Part shown: positions 49,248 through 61,429 of the stretch, piece after piece
Layout: every line of letters starts with the position of its first letter
Numbering within the stretch: the first letter of the stretch is position 1
NCBI GenBank assembly: GCA_013397075.1
Contig: VWZS01004380.1
Coordinates: 744,001 to 808,000, forward strand
Length of the DNA stretch: 64,000 bases
From: Rhabdornis inornatus
Lineage: Eukaryota; Chordata; Aves; Passeriformes; Rhabdornithidae
Reading direction: 5' to 3'
Notes under the pieces: model-generated
What the model saw: the letters and a program-made list of their open reading frames with translations, nothing else
What the model was told of the DNA's origin: nothing
The model's database searches: none
Translations under genes and position numbers: made by a program

Positions 49248-51886
49248 GTGAGGTTTCACTTGAGTCGAGCGTTTCTGCTTGAGGTCAGGAGATCCTCTCA
49301 AGCCATTTGGAAATGCACTGCAGTGATTTTATATGGCTATTTGCTGCCTCATTAATTTACTGGCTGACATTGCACAGTAAGCAACTGATGCCGGGTGTGC
49401 TCCAGATTGTAGTGGTTTGTGGTGATTACACCACTGTCATAGGCAGGAGCTTGTCAACATATGAGCTATAAAAGTCAGAGTTTATGACTACTATAAAAGA
49501 TTGGCACTAGCCTGAATGTTGGCCTCCAAGCCAATGTTTGCTTAAATGACATTTCATTTTATCATACTGTGATAAATGTTGTGTGTTTATGCATTTTCAC
49601 ACTACACCATCAGAGGAAGTAGGTGCGTAAATGTTATCTAAAAAATCTATGCAAGCCAAAGGAAAAGCTAGCAGAGGTGAAAACTGCCTGCCATTCATTA
49701 GGGACTGGGGAGGAGCAGTGCCATCTCTAGAATGCATTTATGCAATGGAGAAGCACCTCCTCTTAGAAGAAGCCATAAACAACAACAAATTTAGGAGAAC
49801 TGCACACTCATTGCTACAGTGGGCCAGGAAACAGCAAGTGCAGCTTTGGCATTTGCTTGCTTTCTGCAGTAGGACTAAGCCAGTGTCTTCTCATGCTTGT
49901 AGGAGAAGAGAGCGGGGAGGGCTGACAAGCAAAGTTCAGGCAGGACATATGCCAAGAAGCAGATCTGTGCTTTGGGTGCAAGGCTTTGGTGACTTTATGA
50001 AATCTCAGTAGTGTGGACAAACTCTGGTATTTTTAGGTACCTTTCTATTGAGACTAAAACAAATATCTGGAAAGGGCTGTTGTCTTGTAAGTCAAGTGGA
50101 GTTATGTATAGGTCAAGTGAGATGTTTGTGCCTCTATATTGGGCAATGTAATTCAGGAAATAATCCTGCTATTTCCCATTATCTGTATTCAGGATAGACA
50201 CATGGGCTCAAGTCAATCCTGTTTCGTTTTTGTGGAAAGTGAGACACTGTAAGCAGTAAAGCCATAGAAGCAGAAGCCCGCACTGGTGTTGCACACTCAT
50301 CACCAGTGATGGCTACTGTCCTCAGACCCCATGGTAAATCCTGTGTGACCCCATTGATTAACCAGCGGTGCTTAAGTGCACATGTGGGCCCTTTGGGTTA
50401 AAGATATCCGGTTACATTTCCCCTTTATTACCTCAAAGTTGTCCAAATTAGATTTTAAGGCAGGTTTCTGAATGGATTAGTGTAAGGAAATAGCATGCTG
50501 CAGAGAGATGTGCTTTCTTCTGTAGCTCTGCTTCACCTGTCTAAACTTGAATCAAATTGCTTGGAAGGTACCCTGAGGATGAATGGGAAAAAAATAAATT
50601 CTGCTTGCACTTATATGCATTTAAATGTGAAGGAACTCCTTTAAGATACACGAAACTAAATTTAGATTTGCACTGCTGCACCTGAGAGCAGGTCTGGTCC
50701 TGCATATTACAAATGGTATTTTCTTTGGAAGGAGAGTGTTTTATGTTTTATAGTTTTAAGTGGCTTTTAACGAACAGTACAAGTTTTGGATACCTGATCT
50801 CACTGTGTTACATGTCGCAACAACTTTTTCACAGAAAGCAGAGCAAAAGGACTGCAGAACAGTGATCTTCCTTTTGCAGACACTTGATAGCTGAATAAAA
50901 AGCCCAATTATTTGTATAGATTTCATCACTAAATGATACAAACGATCACAGCAGGATGTCATACATGCTAAGCTGAAATATGTATTATTTAAATAACAGA
51001 AATATATGGAATGGGAGTTAAAGAGAGTAGGGGACACAAGAATAATACTTGACTTAGGTATTTGTTGCAAATAGAGGGTTGAAAGTACATTTTAAGCTCA
51101 ACAATACTATGAGCTTTGTTAATTTGCAGTGGGAGTTACTTTTCCTGTGGTTTATTATGTAGAATTTTCCAGCTGTTAAAAAAAAAAAGAAAAAGGAAGG
51201 AAAAAAAAAAAGAGCAATCCCTTCTCTGTGCCAGGCCTATTATGTACTTTCAATATGAATGTTTATTTTGCTGCTACCTCGAAACAGATATGCCTGGTTA
51301 CTGAGCTGGGTCCGCTGAGTCAGTCCCGGCTTAAAAGCTTCAGCTTTCCAATTGCAGCGGCAAACTCTTGCTTTCAAATTTAAACACTGAAAGGCTGCCA
51401 ATAATTTCGTTAATCACTGGTAAAATTTTGCTGAGCCCAGTGTTACCATGGGTTTTATACTAGAGTACTTTTGGATTTCACTTTCTCAGCTCTAACAGGG
51501 AGTAGCTTCCCTTCCCTAACAAAATATCCCATCACAATACTTATCATACCGAAAAAATCTCAAAGGGTGCTTTTTGGCAAAAATGCAGAAAAACTAATGT
51601 ACCTTTCTCCCTCCGTTGATCACTTCAGCAGTAGCTGTATCTACCCAATGCATCTGCTACCACACATTGCAGAAGCATGATAAAAAAACCACAATTCACC
51701 CAAATGTGCCAGAAGCTGGTTTTTGTGCACCAGAGTAACTCCATGAAACTGGGGATATTTATTGTCTTGCAGGACAAACCCAAATTCCTCCCTCATGAAG
51801 CAAGGTGGCTGCATCCTGTGTCCAATGAGAGTCTCTGTTTCTTGAAGTGATGGTGACTTCTTTTTCCCTTCTGCCTGTTTTTGCAG
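49248..51886 (+). other. CELSR1: CELSR1 intron 4 (2.6 kb)
   Basis: The intron runs from GTGAGG at 49248 to a strong T/C-rich acceptor ending TTTTTGCAG at 51886 and is phase 1. It contains a 37-base all-purine tract at 51178-51214. I see no other feature. The frame at 49631-50011 (126 codons) has no recognisable homology. Confidence 0.9.
51178..51214. repeat. 37-nt all-purine (A/G) tract
   Basis: Only A and G occur from 51178 to 51214, as A runs broken by GA, GGAAGG and GAG. It is a simple repeat in intron 4, about 670 bp upstream of the next exon. Confidence 0.9.
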
Positions 51887-51975
51887 GGGAGACAACCACT
51901 ACAGTGGCACCATTCATTGCGGGAGGGGTCAGCGATGGGCAGTGGCACTCGGTTCAGGTGCAGTACTACAATAAG
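51887..51975 (+). CDS. CELSR1: CELSR1 coding exon (probably exon 5): laminin G 1, middle part
   Basis: This 89-bp exon completes the split Gly codon, reads GETTTTVAPFIAGGVSDG and then QWHSVQVQYYNK, and ends in phase 0 at AATAAG|GTAAGA. The GGVSDGQWHSVQ block is the hallmark strand pair of laminin G domains (the DGxWH motif), and YYNK precedes the next exon in CELSR1 orthologues. The acceptor is preceded by a long pyrimidine tract at 51859-51882. The exon lacks an ATG-initiated ORF of its own because it is short and internal. The rest of this laminin G domain must be encoded beyond the window. Confidence 0.95.
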
Positions 51976-54900
51976 GTAAGACTAATTGTGTTGGTGATAA
52001 CCCTACTATTGATACAGCAATAGAGGTGTGGGTCATCTAGCTGGGACCTGACATATGCAGGTGACCTGTATTTTGTTTGTTTAAGCAGACACATTGGTAC
52101 AGCTCTGCACAAATGGTACTGGTCTTGCTTACCTTGCCTGGAAGAAAAATTCTCTCATAGGACTTTGGAGTTTTGACCCAGGAAGGCGAAACTAGATGTA
52201 GTACATTTTTTTCATAAGTACTCCCAGGGAAACCTTCAGGTATTTGGAACTATTTTTACTTTCAGTTTCTGGGGTCCCTGTCCCTCAGCTGCCTCCTTGG
52301 TCACTGCCACTTGGTCACAGGGTCAGTCTGACTGAACAAAAAGGATTGCAGGCTCTCCATGCAGAGCAGCCATTCATGATGAACCAGGCTTTTAGAGTGT
52401 ACAGTATCACTATTTACAGGTATATATAAGAGATCTTCTATAAACCATAACAAAAATTAAAGAGTTCATTTAGTGACTAAGAAGCGTTGCTTTTAAGTCT
52501 GACATGATAGCGTTTTGAGGGATCACATGAGGAGATAGAGAAGCATTGTTGGCTGTTAAAAAGGAAACAGGATACTGGTGTAGGAAGCTGAATGGAAGAA
52601 GAAGGATTAATGTGATCAGCAAGTTCTTTATTTCCCAGTGCTACATCCTTTCATCACAGTTTGTGTGGCAGTTTGAATGGGAAGATTAAAATTTTATTTT
52701 GACTCCTAGATAGGATCTCCTAGCCTAAGGATATTTTATCGAGGTAATGAAAAGCTTTCTATTAGTATTTTATATTTTTTTAAAAAATTTACAACTTAAT
52801 TAAGTTTTGTGCTCAATATACATAATATACTCTCTGCTGTCTGGAGCCCAGAGAAATAGAGCAAAACTTGGTATGTTGCCATGCACGCATCTGTGGACAC
52901 TGTGAAGCTCTTCCTCTGTTTCCATGTGTGCATATTTCTTAGAAAATTACTCTGGCAGAGTGAACAGCACTTGCTGAGGCAGTGGAGGGACACTCCAGCT
53001 TTCAGGCTCCTGGGCACAGCTGCAGGGAGAGCTGCTGGACCAGCTCACTGAAGTGCCAATGAGCAGATAAGGGACCTGAGCAGCAGAGGAATGCTCTTTA
53101 AAAGGCAAAGAGATCGGACACAGATGTTAAAAATAAACCCCTGCCTCATTTTCAGGGCTTGCTGTGGTTTAACCAGACTGGTAGGTGAGCCATGTTAGCA
53201 GCTGTTGTTTTCTCACTGTTAACACGTGGGTCCTTGTCATCATTTTCTTCTTCTCTGCCAGTTTTTTGAAGTGAAATGAGCCAGTCTCCACTGAACACGA
53301 CAAAATTCAGCGCACAGAGGTAGAGCAGAGGGGAACACCAGGAAGCATTGCTGACTTCACTGCCTTTGCCACTTGTGTGACATGAAAGTGATGAAAAGCA
53401 GGGTCACTGTGTGGAGAGCAGCACTGTGCCCTTTGCTGTCCCTGTGAGAGACTGAGGTCATCACCTTCCCCTTAGCAGCATTTATTGCAGGATGGTTAAA
53501 TTTGGGCTGGAGGGGGGGAGCTCACAATGTTGAGTAAATGGCACATGTAGGACATGCTCACCAGTATATATTCAGCGTGCTCTCAGGACTTCTTCCCAGC
53601 ACATCTGAGAATGGCACATGTTGCACCAGCTCTCCAGCAGTGGAAGAGGGAGTGGGTGCTGCAGGGCAGTGACAGCTGGAGGCAGCTCTGCTGCCCTGCC
53701 CGACAGGCTGCCCCCACACCCTGCCCCAGGGCTGAGCCTTCACCTCGGCTGGTATTTGTTTGTATGGCAGTTTCTTGGCTACTTCATGTTTTAACAAAGC
53801 TGGAAGTAAAGTTCCAGTGAGGAGGTTGAAAAGACAGGGATAATTTAGGGATTCGAGTTGTGCCAAGATAAATGGGATGCTGTGTCTAAACTTGACACAG
53901 TTGAGATGTTTGAATAACAGAGTACCAAAATTCAAGAGTTTCCTTAAATTATGCACACATATTAGTTTGCAGGTACTGCATCCTTCCACTCTTTCCAAAA
54001 TCCTACTGCAGAGTCAGTTCATTATCCCAAAGCTATACGGCCCCTTTCTGCTCAGACACTGCACAACCTTTCTGAGCACACAGAGCTCCCCTGAGCTCTC
54101 CCTCCTCCTTGTCTCTGGCTCATGTTTGATCCTTACCTTCAGGCACTTCTGGACTCTGCTCCCTCCTGCTTGCCTCTGTCTTTTCCTGGCAGCAGGGCCA
54201 CAGGGGCTATCTCCACCAGCATCCCTTTGGTGCTTCTCACCCCTTTTTCCATTCTGCTGTTTGCCTGGGGCACTTCTGGTCTTTGCTCCTTTTAGACATC
54301 TCTTGCCAATGTTGTCCATGGGAAATGCATAATCATCACAGATATCCATAGAGATCCAATTTATTGATATGTCTTTCTTGCATTAAAAAACTTCAGCAGC
54401 AGCTATTTTCTTAATAGACATATCCTGGTGATGTGCAAAGTCACCCTGCACAAAGTCAGTTTCCTAATAACCATAATAAAACAAGAACCAAGTGTAGAAT
54501 TGACTCCTGTAAAGTATTTTCTGTACTTAGCTCAGAAGTGATGTGCTTGGTAATATTTATCTTTAGTGTTGCTGAAAAATGATGGTTTAGAATTAACTGC
54601 ATATCATGAAGTTCCCCTGCCACTTGGGGCCAAACACTGGAGCCTCATCAGTAAAAGGTAAGTCCAGAGCTGGCTTTGCTCCACTGTGTTTGCAGAAAGG
54701 CATCAAACCAGTTCTCTGTCAATTCAAGTATTTGATGCTTTCTTACCAATCCTGCTATGTGCCAGCACTGCAAAACATTGCAGTAAGGAAGCAGATTGTA
54801 TCAAGAGGAATGGAAGCAATGTCATTCCATTTACTGTGTAGTGATGGAAATGGATGCTCCCTACCTTGGAGGAAACCAGCTGACACACTTGGTTTCAGTA

Positions 54901-56174
54901 GAAGTGCCTGAGGGAAGCACATGGAACTTGTACTAAGTGTTGGCTCTGTATTGAATTTCTGGAAGGGAAGACACCAAGAGGGAGGAATTAGAAGTTATAA
55001 GACTGCAGAACTAGGACTGAACTAGGAGTGTTTTATAACCATTATCTAGTTTCACTTATATATTTGAAGTTTTTCAGCTTCCCAGTAGCAAAGCATCAGG
55101 TTACCTGTTACTTGCCATTATAGATGTTTGCTGACAGTGGGGGAAGACAGGGAGGAAGGCCACTCGCTGACTCAGATAGCTCAAGCACATTATTTAGTGG
55201 GGTCCTGATCTTCCAGCCATTAAAATCAATAGGAGATACTGAATTAAAGGTAACCCATGGGTGACCTGCTTTCTCAAGAGGTATATATATTGATAAGAAA
55301 TTTAGAAGAAATGGAATTTTAAAAATTATTTTGGAAGGAAAGGTAGAAGGAGGGGGAAGATTTCAGCCTGGTAAATAAAACTGATTAAAAAATAGTAGGA
55401 ATAGCCTGCTGCTTGTGCATGGGATAGCTGGTGTAAGGGGCAGCAGCAATGTCAGCTGCCCTATTTGCCTCGGTACTATACTTCCTTTCCAGGTGATGAG
55501 AATATAGTCAGCCTCTGATGGTGTTTGGTCCTCATCCTTTGGTTCTCCTAAGCCTGCCAGCATGAGTGACAGTGACCATGTTTAGCCACGCTGATATTTG
55601 TTTGGAATAGGAGCAAACCATGTTTGATGGTAATGATGCTCAATAGCAATGACATCACATGAACTGTCTGGCATTCATTGCACATACAGGATCATGTATG
55701 ATTGTGGGCAGTACTTGGAATAGCAGATTTTACTGAACCCAGTAGTGAGTGCAAAGTAAGTAAATGCAAAGTTCAAGCCATTCTCCCAAACTTCTGATAG
55801 AAACACAGTTTTGTTCAGAATTTAGATATACCATCTAACTTATGTTAATGTTTTACCTGACTCATTACCTCAGGGTAGAATTCATAATTTGGCACAACAT
55901 AAAAATATTTTGAGTATGGACACGTTCCTTTAATTATAGCGGGCATGTACCTGTATATTTGTGTATTATGTGTTACTTATACATATATGACATCCAAGTT
56001 GCTTAAGGATGTTATGCTCTTTAGGCAGAAGGTCCTTCTGTGTCTCTTTAAGGGAGCACAGGATAATTTACCTCAATGACAGAAAAGCTGAGAAAAGCAT
56101 ATAGAAACAAGCTACCAGTGACTGTCTGATGTGCAGTGCAGTAATTCTGGGGATAGGATGAACAAAGCCCTGAA

Positions 56175-56193
56175 TGACTCACTGAATGACTCA
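56175..56193. promoter_or_regulatory. Tandem AP-1 consensus sites
   Basis: Two exact TGACTCA heptamers (56175-56181 and 56187-56193) lie in a 12-bp direct repeat of the form TGAATGACTCAC. The sites are seen directly. Enhancer function is inference, since single AP-1 heptamers also occur by chance elsewhere in the window. Confidence 0.35.
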
Positions 56194-58386
56194 CAAACAT
56201 AGCAACTTCTGTGTGCTGTTAGGCAGTGTCTGTGATGGGATCCACTTCCATGATCAGGAGGTGTAAAATGATGGGTGCCTAGGAGAGTGTCTCCACTGTT
56301 CTGGTCTCTTGAGCCTACAGTCTCCTAGAATGATCTATTCAGGGCAAGTATTACTCTTTTTCCATAACTGGAATGAGGTTTCTTCTCATATCTGATAATC
56401 AATAGTAAGCTGCTGTCCTCCTTGAATGTCTTTGATTGAGACATGCCATGGTTTTTGTTTCAGATTATTGGCTGTCTTGGGAGTAGCCCACCCCTTCAAA
56501 GTGATTAGAGTTAGTAGGGACCTGCTGATTCTCATCCCTATGTGCTTCCCACCCAGCAGAACCCAGACCTGCACTTAGCCTGAAGACAACTGCTGGAGAA
56601 AACAGGCAAATTCTTCAGTTAGAGATAAACTTGAAAGAAGTGAGGGCTGCTTAGGGTTGATCTTTGGTGTGCTGTGAATTCAAAGAACAGGAGGTGCATT
56701 GCTCTCAATTAGACTCACATACGAATTCAAAAATTTCCTGCCTGTGGTAAGTGATGATTTGTCTTGAGTTAACTGGCCTTCATCTGGGGCAAGCTGCAGC
56801 TTGAATATCACCAAAGACTGAGTTAGTACTATAGAGATTTAGCTCTCAGCCCACTCATGCACTAGAATTTGCCAGTACCTTCCCATCTCATGGAGGTTTT
56901 ACCCCTCATCCACTGGCTGAAAGCTGTTTACAGGTGCCAGAACAGCCTGTGTTTCAGTGCCAAGTCCCCCACTGTATTTTATTTTCCATACCTGGGGTGG
57001 GTACTGCAGCTCCCCACATGTGCTTGCTCAGCAGGCGAGCGGGTGGGCGGGAAGGCAAGCAGCTCTCTCCCTCCCCTGAGGGTTCCTCGGCCAAATCTCG
57101 TCCTGAAGGGTTGTTTTACCATGCCTCTACAGCTGTGCTGTAGCACCAGCAGAGCTTATTTTTCGAAGTCTGCATCCATAAATCCTCCATGCTGTGTATC
57201 ACTAGTAGTGCCCACAGACTGGCTGTTGATGCCAGGGGTAGCCTCTGGGCAAAACCCACCACCTCCATATCTGGGGTGCCTCAGTGAGCCCCATTTGTTC
57301 ATGCCATTTGAGTGGTGGCTCCCCAGCACTGCTGGACAGGGCTTGTGTGCCTTGCTGTGATCCAGATGAAGCTATGGGCAGCTGAGGGTCTTGAGGATGG
57401 TGTGAATTTGGGGCTACTGCCAGCTCAGGTAGACTTGGGATGAAGTTGTTCACAACAGAGAAACAGATCCTATCTGCACTTGCTCGGGACTTAGGATAAA
57501 GTGGAAGGAAGGGCAGGGTCATGGAGGAAAAGTCAGGAAGGAAAAAAGCAATGCCAGGCCAGGTCAGGGTTTCATATGATGCTGTTCCTGTAGCTAGTCA
57601 GGCAGTATGGTGGTCAGAAAGAGGAATTAAGTTCTGTGAATATAGGTATCCAAAGAGGCATGAATGAAGAGCATACCTGAAGATAGTATCTGTCAATGCT
57701 CTTAATGTTAGAACAAAAATCTCTAACATTCCTCACTGCCTTTGTTTTACTAGAGTCTCTGTTTTGATTCTGAAAGCTTGTGTCACACAACTGCCTAACA
57801 ATGGCCAGAGGCAGAGCACTGCTGAACAACTTGAGGATGTGTATGCAAAACTTTTATTTTCTTTTAAAAACTCGGATCAACCCCTGTTCTCCTGTTCTCC
57901 CACCCAGGAGCCAGCTGAGACCAAGTGTCATACAGCCACCCTTCAGCAAGGGGGGGGTGACAGAGTCACACTCCAAAAATCAAGATCTACTGGGCTTTGT
58001 GTTGTAGTCATGGGCAACTGAAGCTTGGTGGCCACTTGCAATCCCCTGCCATGGGCAGGCAGGATGTGCCTTTTAATCCAAGAGCATAAGCACAAGTGGC
58101 ACGGACAGTTGCAGGCAGTGGGAGTGGTGCAGGTCTGTACTGGAGAAGTTAATATAGCAATTTGTTTTGAATAGGGTGGGATGAGTGCAGCAACCTCTGA
58201 GTGCAGCAGACCCTGCTGCCTCTGGCACACGTGCCCCTGCAAGAGGTGCCTTTGGAGCTGACAGATAGGTTATCTCATTTCCTTCTGAAAGCACAGACCT
58301 TCAATGATGATGGCAAATTTACCTGTTATGGAAATATATTCCATATCCAGGACTGTCTGACAGTTGATTTTGCCACTTTGCCTTGG

Positions 58387-58400
58387 AAAAAAAAAAAAAA
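58387..58400. repeat. A14 homopolymer
   Basis: Fourteen consecutive A residues in intron 5, with no recognisable retroposon body in front. Confidence 0.9.
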
Positions 58401-61400
58401 CAGAGTGCCTTTCACTACAACATTGCAGTGAAACTCAGACTGTGACAATTGTGCCAAAAGACAATGATGGCACTGGTTATGCTTTCTTTCCTGTAAAGGG
58501 AACCAATCCTTGTTAGAAGTTCTGGGTTCTCAGCTCTCTGCTGCCCCAGGACCAACAGGCAGCATCACGCGGTAGCTCAGCACATGCTTTGCTGTGCCAC
58601 CCCACTCCCACCTCGTGTGAGCATTCCAGCACAAACACCTTGTTTGCTCAGCTCTTGGTCTCCCTGCTGAGCCTGCCGAGGAGGCTGCCAGCACTGTGGG
58701 TGATTTATGAGGCAGGCACATGCCTGCAGCTGAATAGGGATTGCCAGCTCCTTGGAGAAAAGCCACATAGCTGCCACCAGCTAGGCATTACTTTAGTCAT
58801 TGGACCCTGGGTGAAAGACACTGCTCTCACAGTATCCAGAACACCACCCAGGATCACTTCTTATTCTGAATGGTTGGGAAAAGCGGTTGGCAATTAAATT
58901 CTTAGGTAGGTATTTGGTATTACCCCTTGTGCTGGGGAGCACCTCTCACACCAGAGCAGGATTGCCCAGCTGAGTGCTGAGTTTTGTAACTTGGTTGGAA
59001 AAGACAGACCCCAACAGAAGTCAAATAATTGGAAAAACAATTAGAAATAACGTTTGGGTGTGACTTATGCAAATGTCTATCACTGGTGACATCTGAGCAG
59101 ATGTAATTGTGATCTGAGGAGAATTTTTGAAGTTAATCCTTGTGGTGGCTTCCAGACTAATTTGTTAAGGGATTGAGGGAGATTTTCTAAATAAACAATG
59201 CAGTTGTTGAAGATTATGGTAATGCCACTGTTGATCAGATGTGGGCACTGCCAGAGATTGGATTTTGCTGGCTCAGATTGGCTTGCTGTGTTTACAGCAT
59301 TTGTGATTGACACAGATCTGCTCCAGCATTGTTTGGGCATTGTCTGATACAGAAAAATGCAGAACAGTAATTGCCATGTCAAGCAAACTGTGGAGGTGGG
59401 GAGGTACTGGAAATACTGAAAATGTTATTCAGTTAGGAGCAACCTACTTCTCTGGGCATGTTTTTCCAGAAAGAAATAGAATTTTGTGGCATTTCAAAAC
59501 CTAAATTCATAATATTTCTAAGAAATGCCAATATATCTTTTAAAGACTCCCTAAAGTGTGCAAGGCAGAAAGTGTGTTACAATGTAGTGCTTCCTCTTAA
59601 AAGAAACCACGTATTCTTACTTAAGATCTAACCCTATTTGTTCCAATTTTATCATTTCCTTATCACCCGTCTCATTGTGAATTGTTTAATAGCAGAATGT
59701 GCAGCCGGGTCTAGAGGTCAGTGCGTTACAGCAAGGAGGAGGTGATGGACAGTGCTAACTTCCAGCAGAGCATGGATGGTGCACCTCCCCAGATCATCAA
59801 TTTGTGCTGGATGCCTTTCCTTCTACGGCATTTTCATGGGATCAAAAGTTCTGCCATGGCTTATGCACAGGGAAGTTTGCAGGACACCAAAACCACAGGG
59901 AGCATAACCACAGTCAATTCATTAGCTCAAGTTTTTGAGGACTTAGCTGTACTAACCCATGTAACTTGGGGGCCTTTTCTCCACAGAGAAAGTTACCAGG
60001 GTTTCTTCAGCTTTACAAAAAAAAAAGCATTTCAAGTGTAAGAGTCACTTTCTTTTCTAGTCACAACCAAAGTTTTTAAGCAGCATCCTGAGAGACATTC
60101 ATATTTAATTTACTTCTCAGCTCAAGAGACTAAGGAAATTTGACTGGAATACCAAGGTGGTTAGCCAGAAGCAGGTTATGACAGTTTTTTCATAACTTTC
60201 TTACAAGAATGGAAGTTGCTGTATCAGCAGATTATTGTGCTTTTTGGTGGGTAGGCTTGTATACTGGTGAAAGATGTGGTAGGTAGTGCTGAAGGCTCAT
60301 GCACAATAAGAGAGTATCAGGAATTTTTATCTATGCATTATTATTACTTATCTGTTCTATGTATTTTTGGTGCTACTGGGCATGGCCATGTAAAAAAACC
60401 CTAGCAATTAAAATTACAAAGCAGCTAGAGGAAGGAAATAAATTAGATTTTTCATTACTGAATGCATTCTTCATTTTACATTTGAAGTTCAGAATGTTGT
60501 TCTAGTCAAAAACATAAAATATGTTCTTCATGCCTGAATACAAAAGATGTCATTTCCCACATGCTCAGAACTCAATTTTTAAAATGCCCTGATAAAAGGT
60601 AATCTCAGAAAAAATAGTTCTGTTTATGAGTCATTTCCTGGCTTTCTGGCTTATGATTCAGACACTCACATCCTTGCTGAGGTCAAATTCATCCTCTTCC
60701 ACCCAAATCCAGAGGATCATCAATGAAAGTCCTCCTCTGGGTAAGAACATAGATTTGCTATATAGAAACTGAACCTTGACAGATTCTGATTAGAATTGAT
60801 ATACCTGCCCACAGTTCTGATGTTCTTACTGTCCCTTGAAATCTTTAAATCAAGTCAGTATTTCCCTTTCTAAAGGAACATTTTCACTTGATGGCAAGTG
60901 ATGTTATTGAGCAGGACTCACCAGGTTATGTTCTGTGGTTGTACAAAGCAGAAGATTGATTAGAGGAGAACATGAGTCCCATCAATTCAAAAAATGCGAC
61001 AGAATTCTGTGAAAACCTGTCTTGAGTTCCAGCCTGCAGTACCGCAGGTGGAAAGCTTAGAGAAAACAGAAATGCTGCTGCACATTTGCCCTGTTCTTAC
61101 ACACTTCCACAGCATCTACCACTCCCTCAGTGGGACTTTGGTCTGGCCTATGGCAACCATTTACATTCCTAACATCTCCTGAAAAGCACTGGAGGGCTGC
61201 CTGGCTAATATTTACTTTTTCTTGCTCTGGCTGGTTGTGGAGCCCTTGCAGGTGTTAGTGGGTGTAAAGGGGTGGGGGGTGGGCAGCTGATCTGCCCTTT
61301 TGGAACAAAGATATGTGAGCCTGGACTTTAAAAGCCCCTCCCTGCAATTCCACCGATATTTATTCATGTGGATTTCAATTAATAATTGTTTTTGTTGGTG

Positions 61401-61410
61401 TTTTGTTTGC

Positions 61411-61429
61411 TTTTTTATTTTTTTTTTTT
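61411..61429. repeat. T-rich homopolymer tract
   Basis: T6-A-T12 in intron 5. It is low-complexity sequence. On the minus strand it would read as an A tail, but no element body is recognisable beside it. Confidence 0.85.

Noticed and set aside
53558..54332. Opposed ORFs of 146 (-) and 151 (+) codons
   Set aside because: Overlapping opposite-strand frames without homology or splice signals, in intron 5.
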